Assembly (NCBI GenBank): GCA_026390115.1
Contig: JAPLGO010000003.1
Location: 62,001 to 126,000, forward strand
Length of the DNA stretch: 64,000 bases
Reading direction: 5' to 3'
Source of the DNA: Campylobacterales bacterium
GTDB lineage: Bacteria > Campylobacterota > Campylobacteria > Campylobacterales > Sulfurimonadaceae
The notes below the pieces were generated by a model, which did no database searches, had not been told where the DNA came from, and saw nothing but the letters and a program-made list of their open reading frames with translations. Below, in pieces: positions 54,705 through 63,056 of the stretch; position 1 is the first letter of the stretch; the number at the start of each line of letters is the position of its first letter. Both the position numbers and the translations under genes were made by a program.

Positions 54705-55478
54705 TTGAAACACAATATTTTACTGGCTTTTAGTTTTGCAAAAAGAGACTTCAAGGAGCGTTATGTAGGAACAGGGCTGGGGCAAATCTGGTACATACTC
54801 TCTCCGATTATTACCATACTCATTTACACCGTTATATTTTCAGATTTTATGAAAATGAAGCTGAATATCATAGATAACTCCTACGCATATAGCATCTATC
54901 TCGTTCCGGGACTTCTTGCATGGACATCCTTCAGTACGATTATTATGCGATTAAACAGCTCTATCTTAGAAAAATCAAATCTCATCAAAAAAATAAGCGT
55001 GCCGATTTATGTCTATCAACTAAGTATAATTATCACCGAATTTGCCCTTTTACTGCTCTCTTACTCATTTGCCCTGATTTTTTTACTTTTGGTAAACCAC
55101 CCGATAACTGCAACTTTTTTATATCTTTTTCCAATTCTCTTTTTGCAAACAATTTTTGCTTTTGCATTAGGTGTGATACTCTCTCTCTTTACCCCTTTTT
55201 TCAAAGATTTAAAAGAGGCTATCCCCATCGTAGTGCAGTTATGGTTCTGGATGACACCCGTTATCTACATGAAAGAGATGTTGGCAGATAAATATCCGGC
55301 TCTTTTAGTTTATAACCCGTTTTTTTACTTTGCAAACATATATCAAGAGATATTTTTGTACTCAAAAGCACCGGCATTGAATGATCTAATGGTTTTAACT
55401 CTTATCACGGCAGTAACGCTTTTTTTAGCAGGATTTTTATATAAAAAAATGATAGCAACTATAAAAGATATTATCTGA
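54705..55478 (+). CDS. wzm: polysaccharide ABC exporter permease
   Basis: 257 residues, six membrane segments, ABC-2 type. The cytoplasmic N-terminal KRDFKERYVGTGLGQIWYILSPI is the Wzm/KpsM hallmark. Start is TTG at 54705, right after the manC stop and 6 bases past AAAAGG. It pairs with the ATPase 1.3 kb downstream to export a finished glycan attached to a lipid carrier. Confidence 0.93.
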   Translation: MKHNILLAFSFAKRDFKERYVGTGLGQIWYILSPIITILIYTVIFSDFMKMKLNIIDNSYAYSIYLVPGLLAWTSFSTIIMRLNSSILEKSNLIKKISVPIYVYQLSIIITEFALLLLSYSFALIFLLLVNHPITATFLYLFPILFLQTIFAFALGVILSLFTPFFKDLKEAIPIVVQLWFWMTPVIYMKEMLADKYPALLVYNPFFYFANIYQEIFLYSKAPALNDLMVLTLITAVTLFLAGFLYKKMIATIKDII

Positions 55479-55480
55479 AC

Positions 55481-56740
55481 ATGCCAAATAAAATATATCT
55501 AGACTGCACGCACACCTACAACTCGGGACTTAACACAGGAATTCAAAGAGTTGTAAAAAATATTGTAAAAAATATTCCGCAAGTTTCAAAAGAGCTGGGT
55601 GTAGAGGTTATACCGGTCGTATCCATTTCAAATCAATACTACTCGTTTGATGCTTTTCCCGATATAAATAAAAAAAACAATCAACTGAAATCACTCTTAA
55701 AATTTTTTTATACAAAGCTAAGAGCGCTCATTGTATTTATATTGCCGTCTAAATTAAATAACATTTTATACCATCCAAATATTGGAATTTTTTTAAATAA
55801 GTTGACGGATAAAATACTTTTTTCAAAAAGAGTAGATTCAGACAATTTGGTATTTTTGAAATCAGATGATATTCTAATCCTTCTTGATACAACTTGGCTC
55901 AACAACAACTACAAACAACTAGATACCCTGAATCAAAAAAATGTAAAAATCGTAGCAGTTATTTATGACATCATCCCCATAACTCATCCGGAGTTTTGTA
56001 CTCTTGATTTAATCCTCTCCTTGAAAGATTGGTACAAAAAAGCCACAAAACAGATTGATGGATACATTGCAATATCCAATAGTGTAAATGAGGATACATA
56101 CGCATATATAAAAGAGAATATAAACCCAAATATAGAGAAACAAAAGTTTGACTATTTCTATCTAGGCACAAATTTCAGCACAGAATATGATGAAAAAAAA
56201 GTTCCAAACTCATTTAAAGAGTACTTCAAAAATCAAAATATCTATTTGAGTGTCAGTACAATAGAACCACGAAAAAACCACTCCTATATCTTAGATACCT
56301 TTGATATATTGTGGAGCAATAACGAAGATGTTACCTACATCATGATAGGGCGAATCGGCTGGAACACGGAGAGCTTAATTAAGAGAATTAAATCGCATAA
56401 AGAGTACAACAAAAGGCTTTTTCTTCTTGAAGATATAGACGACAACTCCCTTGTTTATGCCTATAAAAACTCAAAAGCACTTATCTTCGCTTCACATGTA
56501 GAAGGTTTTGGACTACCTATCATAGAGAGCCTTTTTTACAAATTGCCTGTCCTCGCCTCAAACACTCCTATTCACAGAGAGATAGCAAATGAGAATGCAA
56601 GCTATTTCGACTTATCTGACACTCATAGTTTGTTAAGTATAATAAAAAACAAAAATATTAAGCCCGTAAACGATTTTATCTGGCAAGATTGGCATCAAAG
56701 TACAAAAGAACTGATATTAAAAAGCAAAGAGATAGTATGA
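55481..56740 (+). CDS. GT4-type glycosyltransferase
   Basis: 419 residues of the GT-B fold. The N-terminus has LNTGIQRVVKNIVKNI, a start shared with the last partial gene in this window. The donor side has STIEPRKNHSYILDTFD and the E-x7-E region HVEGFGLPIIESLFYKLPVLASN. A cytoplasmic enzyme that likely adds a sugar, plausibly mannose, to the growing chain. It lies between wzm and wzt and overlaps wzt by four bases. Confidence 0.85.
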   Translation: MPNKIYLDCTHTYNSGLNTGIQRVVKNIVKNIPQVSKELGVEVIPVVSISNQYYSFDAFPDINKKNNQLKSLLKFFYTKLRALIVFILPSKLNNILYHPNIGIFLNKLTDKILFSKRVDSDNLVFLKSDDILILLDTTWLNNNYKQLDTLNQKNVKIVAVIYDIIPITHPEFCTLDLILSLKDWYKKATKQIDGYIAISNSVNEDTYAYIKENINPNIEKQKFDYFYLGTNFSTEYDEKKVPNSFKEYFKNQNIYLSVSTIEPRKNHSYILDTFDILWSNNEDVTYIMIGRIGWNTESLIKRIKSHKEYNKRLFLLEDIDDNSLVYAYKNSKALIFASHVEGFGLPIIESLFYKLPVLASNTPIHREIANENASYFDLSDTHSLLSIIKNKNIKPVNDFIWQDWHQSTKELILKSKEIV

Positions 56741-57954
56741 AAAAAGTTTTAGAAGTAAAAAATATAACAAAAATCTATAAAATTTACAAAAACAACATAG
56801 ATAGGCTTAAAGAGGTTTTTTTAAATAAGCCATACCATAAAGAGTTTATCTCAAATAATGGTATATATTTTGACCTTTACGAAGGAGAAACTCTTGGCAT
56901 TATCGGAGTCAATGGTGCAGGAAAATCAACCATTCTTAAAATAATAGCAGGGGTTATAAATCCTTCAAGCGGAGCAGTGTTAAGACATGGCAGAGTAACT
57001 GCACTGCTAGAACTCGGCACCGGTTTTAATGATGAGCTGAGCGGACATGAAAATATTTTCTTAAACGGCACGCTAATAGGTATGACGCAAAGAGAGTGCG
57101 AGCAAAAAGTAGAAGAGATAATGGCTTTTAGCGAGTTAGGCGATTATATATATGAACCCATAAAAACCTACTCCTCAGGCATGAAGATGCGTTTGGCATT
57201 CTCAATAGCCATTTATTCAGAACCACAAATACTTATAGTCGACGAAGCGCTTTCGGTGGGAGATGCTCACTTTGCAGCAAAATGTACAAAAGCGCTTAGA
57301 GAGAGAAAAGAGCAAAACATGTCTATCATCTATGTTTCACATGACTTAAACTCTTTAAAACTTCTTTGCGATAGAGTTATCCTGTTAAACCATGGCACGG
57401 TGGTAGAAGAGGGCAAACCGGAAAGCGTCATCAACAGCTATAACTTTCTGATTGCAAAGCTAAATGACGAAGAAGAGAAGATGAGCATTAAAGATTCTCA
57501 AAATTCATCTTTTGGAACTTTTGAGGTGGAAATTATGAATGTTTCCATAAAAGGGGAACACTCAAATTCAAATGTTATAAGCTCAGGTGAAATGGCAAAT
57601 ATAGAGATAAAAATAGCTTCAAAAAAAGATACTTCAAACATGACTGTCGGCATAATGATACGCGATAAATTTGGGCAGGATATTTTCGGTACAAATACGT
57701 ACCACTATAAATTAAATATAGATTTTAAGGCAAACAAAGAGTACATTTGCAACTATAAAATGCCTCTAAATATCGGAAGCGGCAAATACAGCATAACAAC
57801 AGCTCTTCATTCGGAAGATACACATCTCTCGAACTGTTCACATTGGCTAGATTATGCGTGCGATTTTGAAATAGCGGGAGTAGAAGGAAATATTTTTATA
57901 GGGCTTTGCAGGCTAGAACCAACTATTGATTTTAAAGAGGTAGAAACTAAATGA
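56737..57954 (+). CDS. wzt: polysaccharide ABC exporter ATPase with C-terminal glycan-binding domain
   Basis: 405 residues. Walker A GVNGAGKST, the loop LELGTGFNDELSGHENIFLNG, the signature YSSGMKMRLAF, Walker B ILIVDEALSVGD and the switch His VSHD. After about residue 250, a further 150 residues of beta-rich sequence (FGTFEVEIMNVSIKGE, NMTVGIMIRDKFGQDIFGTNTYHY) match the Wzt C-terminal module. In O9a-type systems that module binds the capped end of the glycan before export. Start at ATG 56737 overlaps the transferase gene by ATGA. The ATGA at its end couples it to the methyltransferase. Confidence 0.92.
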   Translation: MKKVLEVKNITKIYKIYKNNIDRLKEVFLNKPYHKEFISNNGIYFDLYEGETLGIIGVNGAGKSTILKIIAGVINPSSGAVLRHGRVTALLELGTGFNDELSGHENIFLNGTLIGMTQRECEQKVEEIMAFSELGDYIYEPIKTYSSGMKMRLAFSIAIYSEPQILIVDEALSVGDAHFAAKCTKALRERKEQNMSIIYVSHDLNSLKLLCDRVILLNHGTVVEEGKPESVINSYNFLIAKLNDEEEKMSIKDSQNSSFGTFEVEIMNVSIKGEHSNSNVISSGEMANIEIKIASKKDTSNMTVGIMIRDKFGQDIFGTNTYHYKLNIDFKANKEYICNYKMPLNIGSGKYSITTALHSEDTHLSNCSHWLDYACDFEIAGVEGNIFIGLCRLEPTIDFKEVETK

Positions 57955-59693
57955 TAGAGATTAATATACCAAATCTTACATCTAAAGAGATAATGCAAAA
58001 GATAGAGCGCGAGGTAGAAAAAATTGACTTAGCACCCTCGCAAACACTCCCGACAGAGTCCATGTCTAAAACTTTGCAACAAACAAATGTAAGAGCCAAC
58101 AGCAGCTACGGTTTCGCAAAAAAAGTAGGCAAATTTTTACAAAAAAAAGGGTTGGGTACATTTGTCAAATATATACAAAAAACATTCAAGCTTTATCCAC
58201 AAAACCGCATACATGTAATAAGTGATTTTACAAAATTCTATGATGAAAATTTTATAAACAATGCTTACAATCTTATTTTTTATAGAGAAGCGGATACGAA
58301 TGAAAAGAATCACTATTTATCTCTTTTAAGAAGTGGTAAACTCTCAAAAACAGAGATTATAACATCACTCTACTTCTCAAAAGAGGGGAAAGAACAAAAC
58401 CTAATCATTTTGGGAATTAAAAAAAGATATGCTATTGCACTGCTTTATAAAATACCGTTTTTAGGATATATTGCAAAAATGCTTTTTACATTAGTGACCT
58501 TACCAAAGCTTATAGTTCGTCTAAATAGCTATGAAAATCAACTCCAAACAAAATCATCTAATGAGACGGTTTCAAATCTCGCGAAGCATCTAGAATGGAT
58601 GATTGAGACAAAATCATCGAATGAGACAGTCTCAAACCTTGCAAAGTATTTAGAATCAGAACTCCAAACAAAATCATCCAATGAGACACTCTCAAATCTC
58701 GAAAAATATTTGGAATTGATGCTTGAAACAAAATCATCCAATGAGACACTCTCGAATCTCGCAATACATTTAGAGTCAGAACTTCAAACGAAAGCATCCA
58801 ATGAGACACTCTCGAATCTCTCAAAGCATTTAGAGTCAGAGCTTCAAACAAAAGCAGAGATCAATCAGTTTGAGCTTTATCTCCAAACTGTAAATCATGC
58901 AAAAAAGTACATGAAATTAACCGAACAAACTATGCAGAATCTTATAGATGAAGCAAAAAAAAGATTACCGGATGCGGTATTCAATCAAAAAGAGTTAAAA
59001 CTTATCACAGATGAAGAGAGATATAAATTTGATAACTTCTATATAGAGTTTGAAGATAAGTTTAGAGGTGACAGGGCTGAGATAAAAAAGAGGGTAAAAG
59101 TATATCTTCCATATATCCGAAACCTACCTTTTAAAAAAGAGGATATAAAATCTTTAGATGTAGGCTGCGGCAGGGGTGAATGGCTGGAACTTTTGGAAGA
59201 AAATGGCTATACGGATGCAAGAGGGATAGATTTAAACCGTGCGATGGTAGCAAAATCAAAAGAGTTTGGGCTTGATGTAAAAGAAGCAGATGTCATAGAG
59301 TATCTATCAAATCAAAAAGATGAGTCGCTCTCTTTTATCACGGGATTTCATATCATAGAGCATCTCCCTTTTGAAGTTCTCATGCGGTTGTTTCAAGAGA
59401 GTTACAGAGTTCTACAAAAAGGCGGTATGGTAATTTTTGAAACGCCGAATCCGGAAAATATAGCGGTCGGAGCTTGTAATTTTTATACAGACCCAACACA
59501 TCAAAATCCGATTCCTCCAATTACAGGAGAGTTTCTACTGCAACAAAATAGTTTTACAAATACAAGCATATTGAGATTAAATCTTTTAAAAGAGGCGAAG
59601 TACATCGAGGATAGCAGTTTTAGCGATGTCAACGATATACTTTTTGCTCTCACCAAAGAGCAAGATTATGCGATTATAGGATACAAAAAATGA
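57951..59693 (+). CDS. methyltransferase with DUF4214-like domain and tandem 20-residue repeats
   Basis: 580 residues. Residues about 92-150 (FINNAYNLIFYREADTNEKN to SKEGKEQN) resemble DUF4214. A hydrophobic stretch follows (YKIPFLGYIAKMLFTLVTLP, about 165-185). Residues 200-299 are five near-identical 20-residue repeats, the fourth reading TKSSNETLSNLAIHLESELQ. A helical linker leads to a class I SAM methyltransferase with motif I LDVGCGRGEWLELL near 401 and GFHIIEHLPFEVLMRLF. Coupled by ATGA to both wzt and the large transferase. By position it is the counterpart of WbdD, but there is no kinase domain. Confidence 0.8.
   Translation: MIEINIPNLTSKEIMQKIEREVEKIDLAPSQTLPTESMSKTLQQTNVRANSSYGFAKKVGKFLQKKGLGTFVKYIQKTFKLYPQNRIHVISDFTKFYDENFINNAYNLIFYREADTNEKNHYLSLLRSGKLSKTEIITSLYFSKEGKEQNLIILGIKKRYAIALLYKIPFLGYIAKMLFTLVTLPKLIVRLNSYENQLQTKSSNETVSNLAKHLEWMIETKSSNETVSNLAKYLESELQTKSSNETLSNLEKYLELMLETKSSNETLSNLAIHLESELQTKASNETLSNLSKHLESELQTKAEINQFELYLQTVNHAKKYMKLTEQTMQNLIDEAKKRLPDAVFNQKELKLITDEERYKFDNFYIEFEDKFRGDRAEIKKRVKVYLPYIRNLPFKKEDIKSLDVGCGRGEWLELLEENGYTDARGIDLNRAMVAKSKEFGLDVKEADVIEYLSNQKDESLSFITGFHIIEHLPFEVLMRLFQESYRVLQKGGMVIFETPNPENIAVGACNFYTDPTHQNPIPPITGEFLLQQNSFTNTSILRLNLLKEAKYIEDSSFSDVNDILFALTKEQDYAIIGYKK
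58548..58847 (+). repeat. five tandem 60-base coding repeats
   Basis: Units begin at 58548, 58608, 58668, 58728 and 58788 with ACAAAATCATCNAATGAGAC or a close variant, with a decayed sixth start at 58848. The period is exactly 60 bases. Units differ at only a few positions, so copy number may vary between strains. Confidence 0.95.
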
Positions 59694-62600
59694 GTAAAAT
59701 AATAATTAATCAATTTCATTCGGGAAGCGCTTACGGCGATGCCGTTACAAACAGCCTGTTTTATACTCAAAAGATTTTACAAGAGCTGGGTTTTGAGTCA
59801 GAAATCTATTGCGAACATGTAGCACCGGAGTTAAAAGATAAAATTTTACACTACTCAAAATACAAAACATCACAGAAAAATATTTTACTTCTGCACCATT
59901 CAATGGGGCATGACTTGGACGAGTGGATTTTAAATCTTAAAGATAAGATAGTTTTGGTGTACCACAACATAACGCCGCATGATTTCTTTCCGCGGGAAAG
60001 CCCATTTTATCACTACTCTCTCAAGGGCAGAGAACAGCTTGAAATGTTCAAAAAAATCTCACATGCAAGCATAGGTGATTCAAAATTAAATGTAGATGAA
60101 CTTCTCGATAGTGGTTTTTCAGAAGAAAAAACAAAGGTTATACCACTTCTTATAGAGTACGACAAGGTAAAAAATCATCCATGGAACCATCTGCTTTTTG
60201 ATGCAAATGCAAAAACCTACAATATTCTTTTTGTAGGTCGCATAGCACCGAACAAGGGTCAATTTGAGCTTATAGAACTTTTTGCCCATTTTAGAAAACT
60301 CTTCTTGCTTCCGTCAAAGTTGTTTCTTGTAGGCGGAACCACTGACAAAAACTATGAGCAGAGCCTGCACGACCTTATTAAAGAAAAAAATCTTCAAGAT
60401 TCCATACATATAACTGGAAAAATTCCATACGAAGATTTATATGCCTATTACCGCGTTGCAGATGTTTTTGTTTGTCTGAGCGAGCATGAAGGTTTTGGAG
60501 TTCCTCTTATAGAAGCTATGATTTTTGATGCTCCCGTTGTAGCCTATGACAGCAGTAATATTAAAAATACATTAGGCGGCTCAGGAGTTCTTTTTAAAGA
60601 AAAAAATCTACGATACATGGCAGGTTTTTTATCTCTTCTTTCAAAAAACAGAGCGCTTAAGAGAGCTATTATTAAAACGCAAAGAGAGAATCTTCTTGAT
60701 TTTCAACACAACAAGATAAAGTATGATTTGGCACAATTTTTAAATAATCAAAATCTTACATCTATTGATTTAGAGGCTCTCCCAAAAACAGACTCTCTGC
60801 AAAGTGATGCTATTCAGATAGAAGGTCCTTTTGACTCAAGTTACTCTTTGGCACTTCTCAACCGAGAAATGGCAAAAACACTCGAAAAAATAAAACCCGA
60901 TACCGTATCACTTTTTTCTACTGAAGGTTTGGGTGATTTTGAGCCGAATCAAACTTTTTTAAAGCAGAATCCATTGTATGACACACTGTTTAAAAGAGCA
61001 AAAAAAGCTAAAGCGGCAGCGGTAGTGTTAAGAAATCTCTATCCGCCAAGGGTTTATGATGCAAAAGGTCTCATAAATCTCACAAATTCTTACGGATGGG
61101 AAGAGTCATCTTTTCCTCAAAATTATATTCAAGACTTCAACAGACACTTAGATGCGCTTCCCGTCATGAGCCGCTATGTACAAAAAGTGATGATAGATAA
61201 CGGTTTATTGATTCCGGCTCCGGTTGTAGGCGTTGGAGTAGATCACATGTTGGGCATCGAGCCAAAAGAGTATAAACTAAAAACAAAAAAAAGATTTAAG
61301 TTCTTACACATCTCCTCATGTTTTCCAAGAAAGGGCATAGATGTGCTTCTTAAAGCGTATGAGAGTGCATTTACACTCTCGGATGATGTATGTTTGGTTA
61401 TAAAAACATTTCCAAATCCGCACAACAATATAGAAGAACTTTTAAAAAATCATAAAACCGACAATAAAAACTTTCCTGAAATAGAACTTATAAATCAAGA
61501 TTTAGAAGATGCCTTTATAGTAAATCTTTACAAACAGTGCAGTGCTCTTGCCGCGCCTAGCCGTGGAGAGGGTTTCGGACTTCCTATGGCAGAGGCTATG
61601 CTTTTTGACATGCCCGTTATTACAACAGGATTCGGAGGGCAATGTGATTTTTGTACGAACGAGACATCATGGCTTATTGACTATACTTTTGAAAAAGCAC
61701 AAACGCACATGAACCTCTTTAACTCCTATTGGGCAGAGCCATCTTCCGAGCATCTTGCACAATTGATGAAGTTGCTCCATGCGATGCCAAAAGAGGAGAT
61801 AGAACAAAAAAGCAAAAAAGCAAAAGAGAATATTTTAGCCAACCATAAATGGGAACACTCTGCTGTAAGAGTTCTGGATGTGGTCTCCGTCATAGAGGCG
61901 TCTCCGATTTTCAGTGACAAAAAAACAGCTATCGGCTGGGTTAGTACCTACAACACTAAATGCGGTATTGCAACCTACTCGGAACTTTTATTAAATCATT
62001 TTGATGAAGAGCTATTTGACATAAAAATTTTGGCGAACCATGTAGATAAAGATGAGATTATCAACCCTCAACTAGAAACAGATGTATATAGAATTTTCAA
62101 CAACGCTAGTGACAAAACTCTTAATCCGCTTTATGATACCATTCTTCAAAACAACCTGAAAACGGTTGTTATTCAGTTCAATTTTGGTTTTTTCAATCTT
62201 ACGGCTTTGGGAGAACTCTTAGAAAAATTGCATGCTCAAGGTGTCAATGTCTATATCACGCTTCACTCCGTAAAAGATGTGGATAAGCCGGATTTTAAAG
62301 CTTCTCTATCATGGATTGTCGACTCTTTAGAAAAAGTAAAAAGAATTTTTGTTCATAATATTGATGATTTAAATATATTAAAGTCATTCGGTTTAGTTGA
62401 AAATGTATCTCTCTTCCCACATGGTGTACAAAAAAGAGAGCAAGGAGAAGAAAAATCACTGCAAAAAAAAGAGGAGCTCTCTTTAAATGGTAAAGTCGTT
62501 ATCTCTTCGTATGGTTTTATGCTTCCGCATAAAGGTATAAAAGAACTTATTGAAGCCTTTAGCATACTTAGAAACAACCACAAAAATTTGTATCTTCTCT

Positions 62601-63052
62601 TAGTAAATGCGATATATCCAAACCCAATCTCAAATGCGTATGCCGATGAGTGCAATAAAATCATCAAAGAGTCAGGATTAAGCAAAGATGTCACAATGAT
62701 AAATGATTTTTTAAGTGACAACGACTCTTTTACCTACCTTGACTGCTCAGATATACTTGTTATGCCCTACCGAGAAACTCAAGAGAGTTCAAGCGCAGCG
62801 GTGCGCTATGCTCTTTCTACAAACAAACCGGTAGTATGCACTCCTATATCTATTTTTAACGATGTATCCGATATCGTCCATTTCTCTCAGGATGTATCTG
62901 CTCAGAGCTTAGCACGGAAGATAGATGCTCTTTTGCAAAATCCAAAACTGCTAAACGCCAAAGATGCCACTCAAAAAGAGTGGATACAGATTCATGACTG
63001 GAGAGAAGTATCTACGAGATTACAAAATATTATTTCAAATACACAAAGTTAA
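59690..63052 (+). CDS. three-domain glycosyltransferase
   Basis: 1120 residues made of three GT-B units. Unit 1 (about 1-370): ILFVGRIAPNKGQFELIELF and SEHEGFGVPLIEAMIFDAPVV near 263. Unit 2 (about 380-730): LHISSCFPRKGIDVLLKAY and SRGEGFGLPMAEAMLFDMPVI near 623. Unit 3 (about 740-1120): AIGWVSTYNTKCGIATYSELL, SSYGFMLPHKGIKELIEAF, then YRETQESSSAAVRYALSTNKPVV near 1025, where the glycine-rich E-x7-E form is altered. Multi-unit transferases of this kind build repeating mannans (WbdA is one). It starts inside the methyltransferase stop. Confidence 0.88.
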   Translation: MSKIIINQFHSGSAYGDAVTNSLFYTQKILQELGFESEIYCEHVAPELKDKILHYSKYKTSQKNILLLHHSMGHDLDEWILNLKDKIVLVYHNITPHDFFPRESPFYHYSLKGREQLEMFKKISHASIGDSKLNVDELLDSGFSEEKTKVIPLLIEYDKVKNHPWNHLLFDANAKTYNILFVGRIAPNKGQFELIELFAHFRKLFLLPSKLFLVGGTTDKNYEQSLHDLIKEKNLQDSIHITGKIPYEDLYAYYRVADVFVCLSEHEGFGVPLIEAMIFDAPVVAYDSSNIKNTLGGSGVLFKEKNLRYMAGFLSLLSKNRALKRAIIKTQRENLLDFQHNKIKYDLAQFLNNQNLTSIDLEALPKTDSLQSDAIQIEGPFDSSYSLALLNREMAKTLEKIKPDTVSLFSTEGLGDFEPNQTFLKQNPLYDTLFKRAKKAKAAAVVLRNLYPPRVYDAKGLINLTNSYGWEESSFPQNYIQDFNRHLDALPVMSRYVQKVMIDNGLLIPAPVVGVGVDHMLGIEPKEYKLKTKKRFKFLHISSCFPRKGIDVLLKAYESAFTLSDDVCLVIKTFPNPHNNIEELLKNHKTDNKNFPEIELINQDLEDAFIVNLYKQCSALAAPSRGEGFGLPMAEAMLFDMPVITTGFGGQCDFCTNETSWLIDYTFEKAQTHMNLFNSYWAEPSSEHLAQLMKLLHAMPKEEIEQKSKKAKENILANHKWEHSAVRVLDVVSVIEASPIFSDKKTAIGWVSTYNTKCGIATYSELLLNHFDEELFDIKILANHVDKDEIINPQLETDVYRIFNNASDKTLNPLYDTILQNNLKTVVIQFNFGFFNLTALGELLEKLHAQGVNVYITLHSVKDVDKPDFKASLSWIVDSLEKVKRIFVHNIDDLNILKSFGLVENVSLFPHGVQKREQGEEKSLQKKEELSLNGKVVISSYGFMLPHKGIKELIEAFSILRNNHKNLYLLLVNAIYPNPISNAYADECNKIIKESGLSKDVTMINDFLSDNDSFTYLDCSDILVMPYRETQESSSAAVRYALSTNKPVVCTPISIFNDVSDIVHFSQDVSAQSLARKIDALLQNPKLLNAKDATQKEWIQIHDWREVSTRLQNIISNTQS

Positions 63053-63056
63053 AATA

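Noticed and set aside
58538-58851. Long antisense reading frames across the methyltransferase repeats
   Set aside because: They exist only because a 60-base period repeats whatever frame is open; no start context or similarity.
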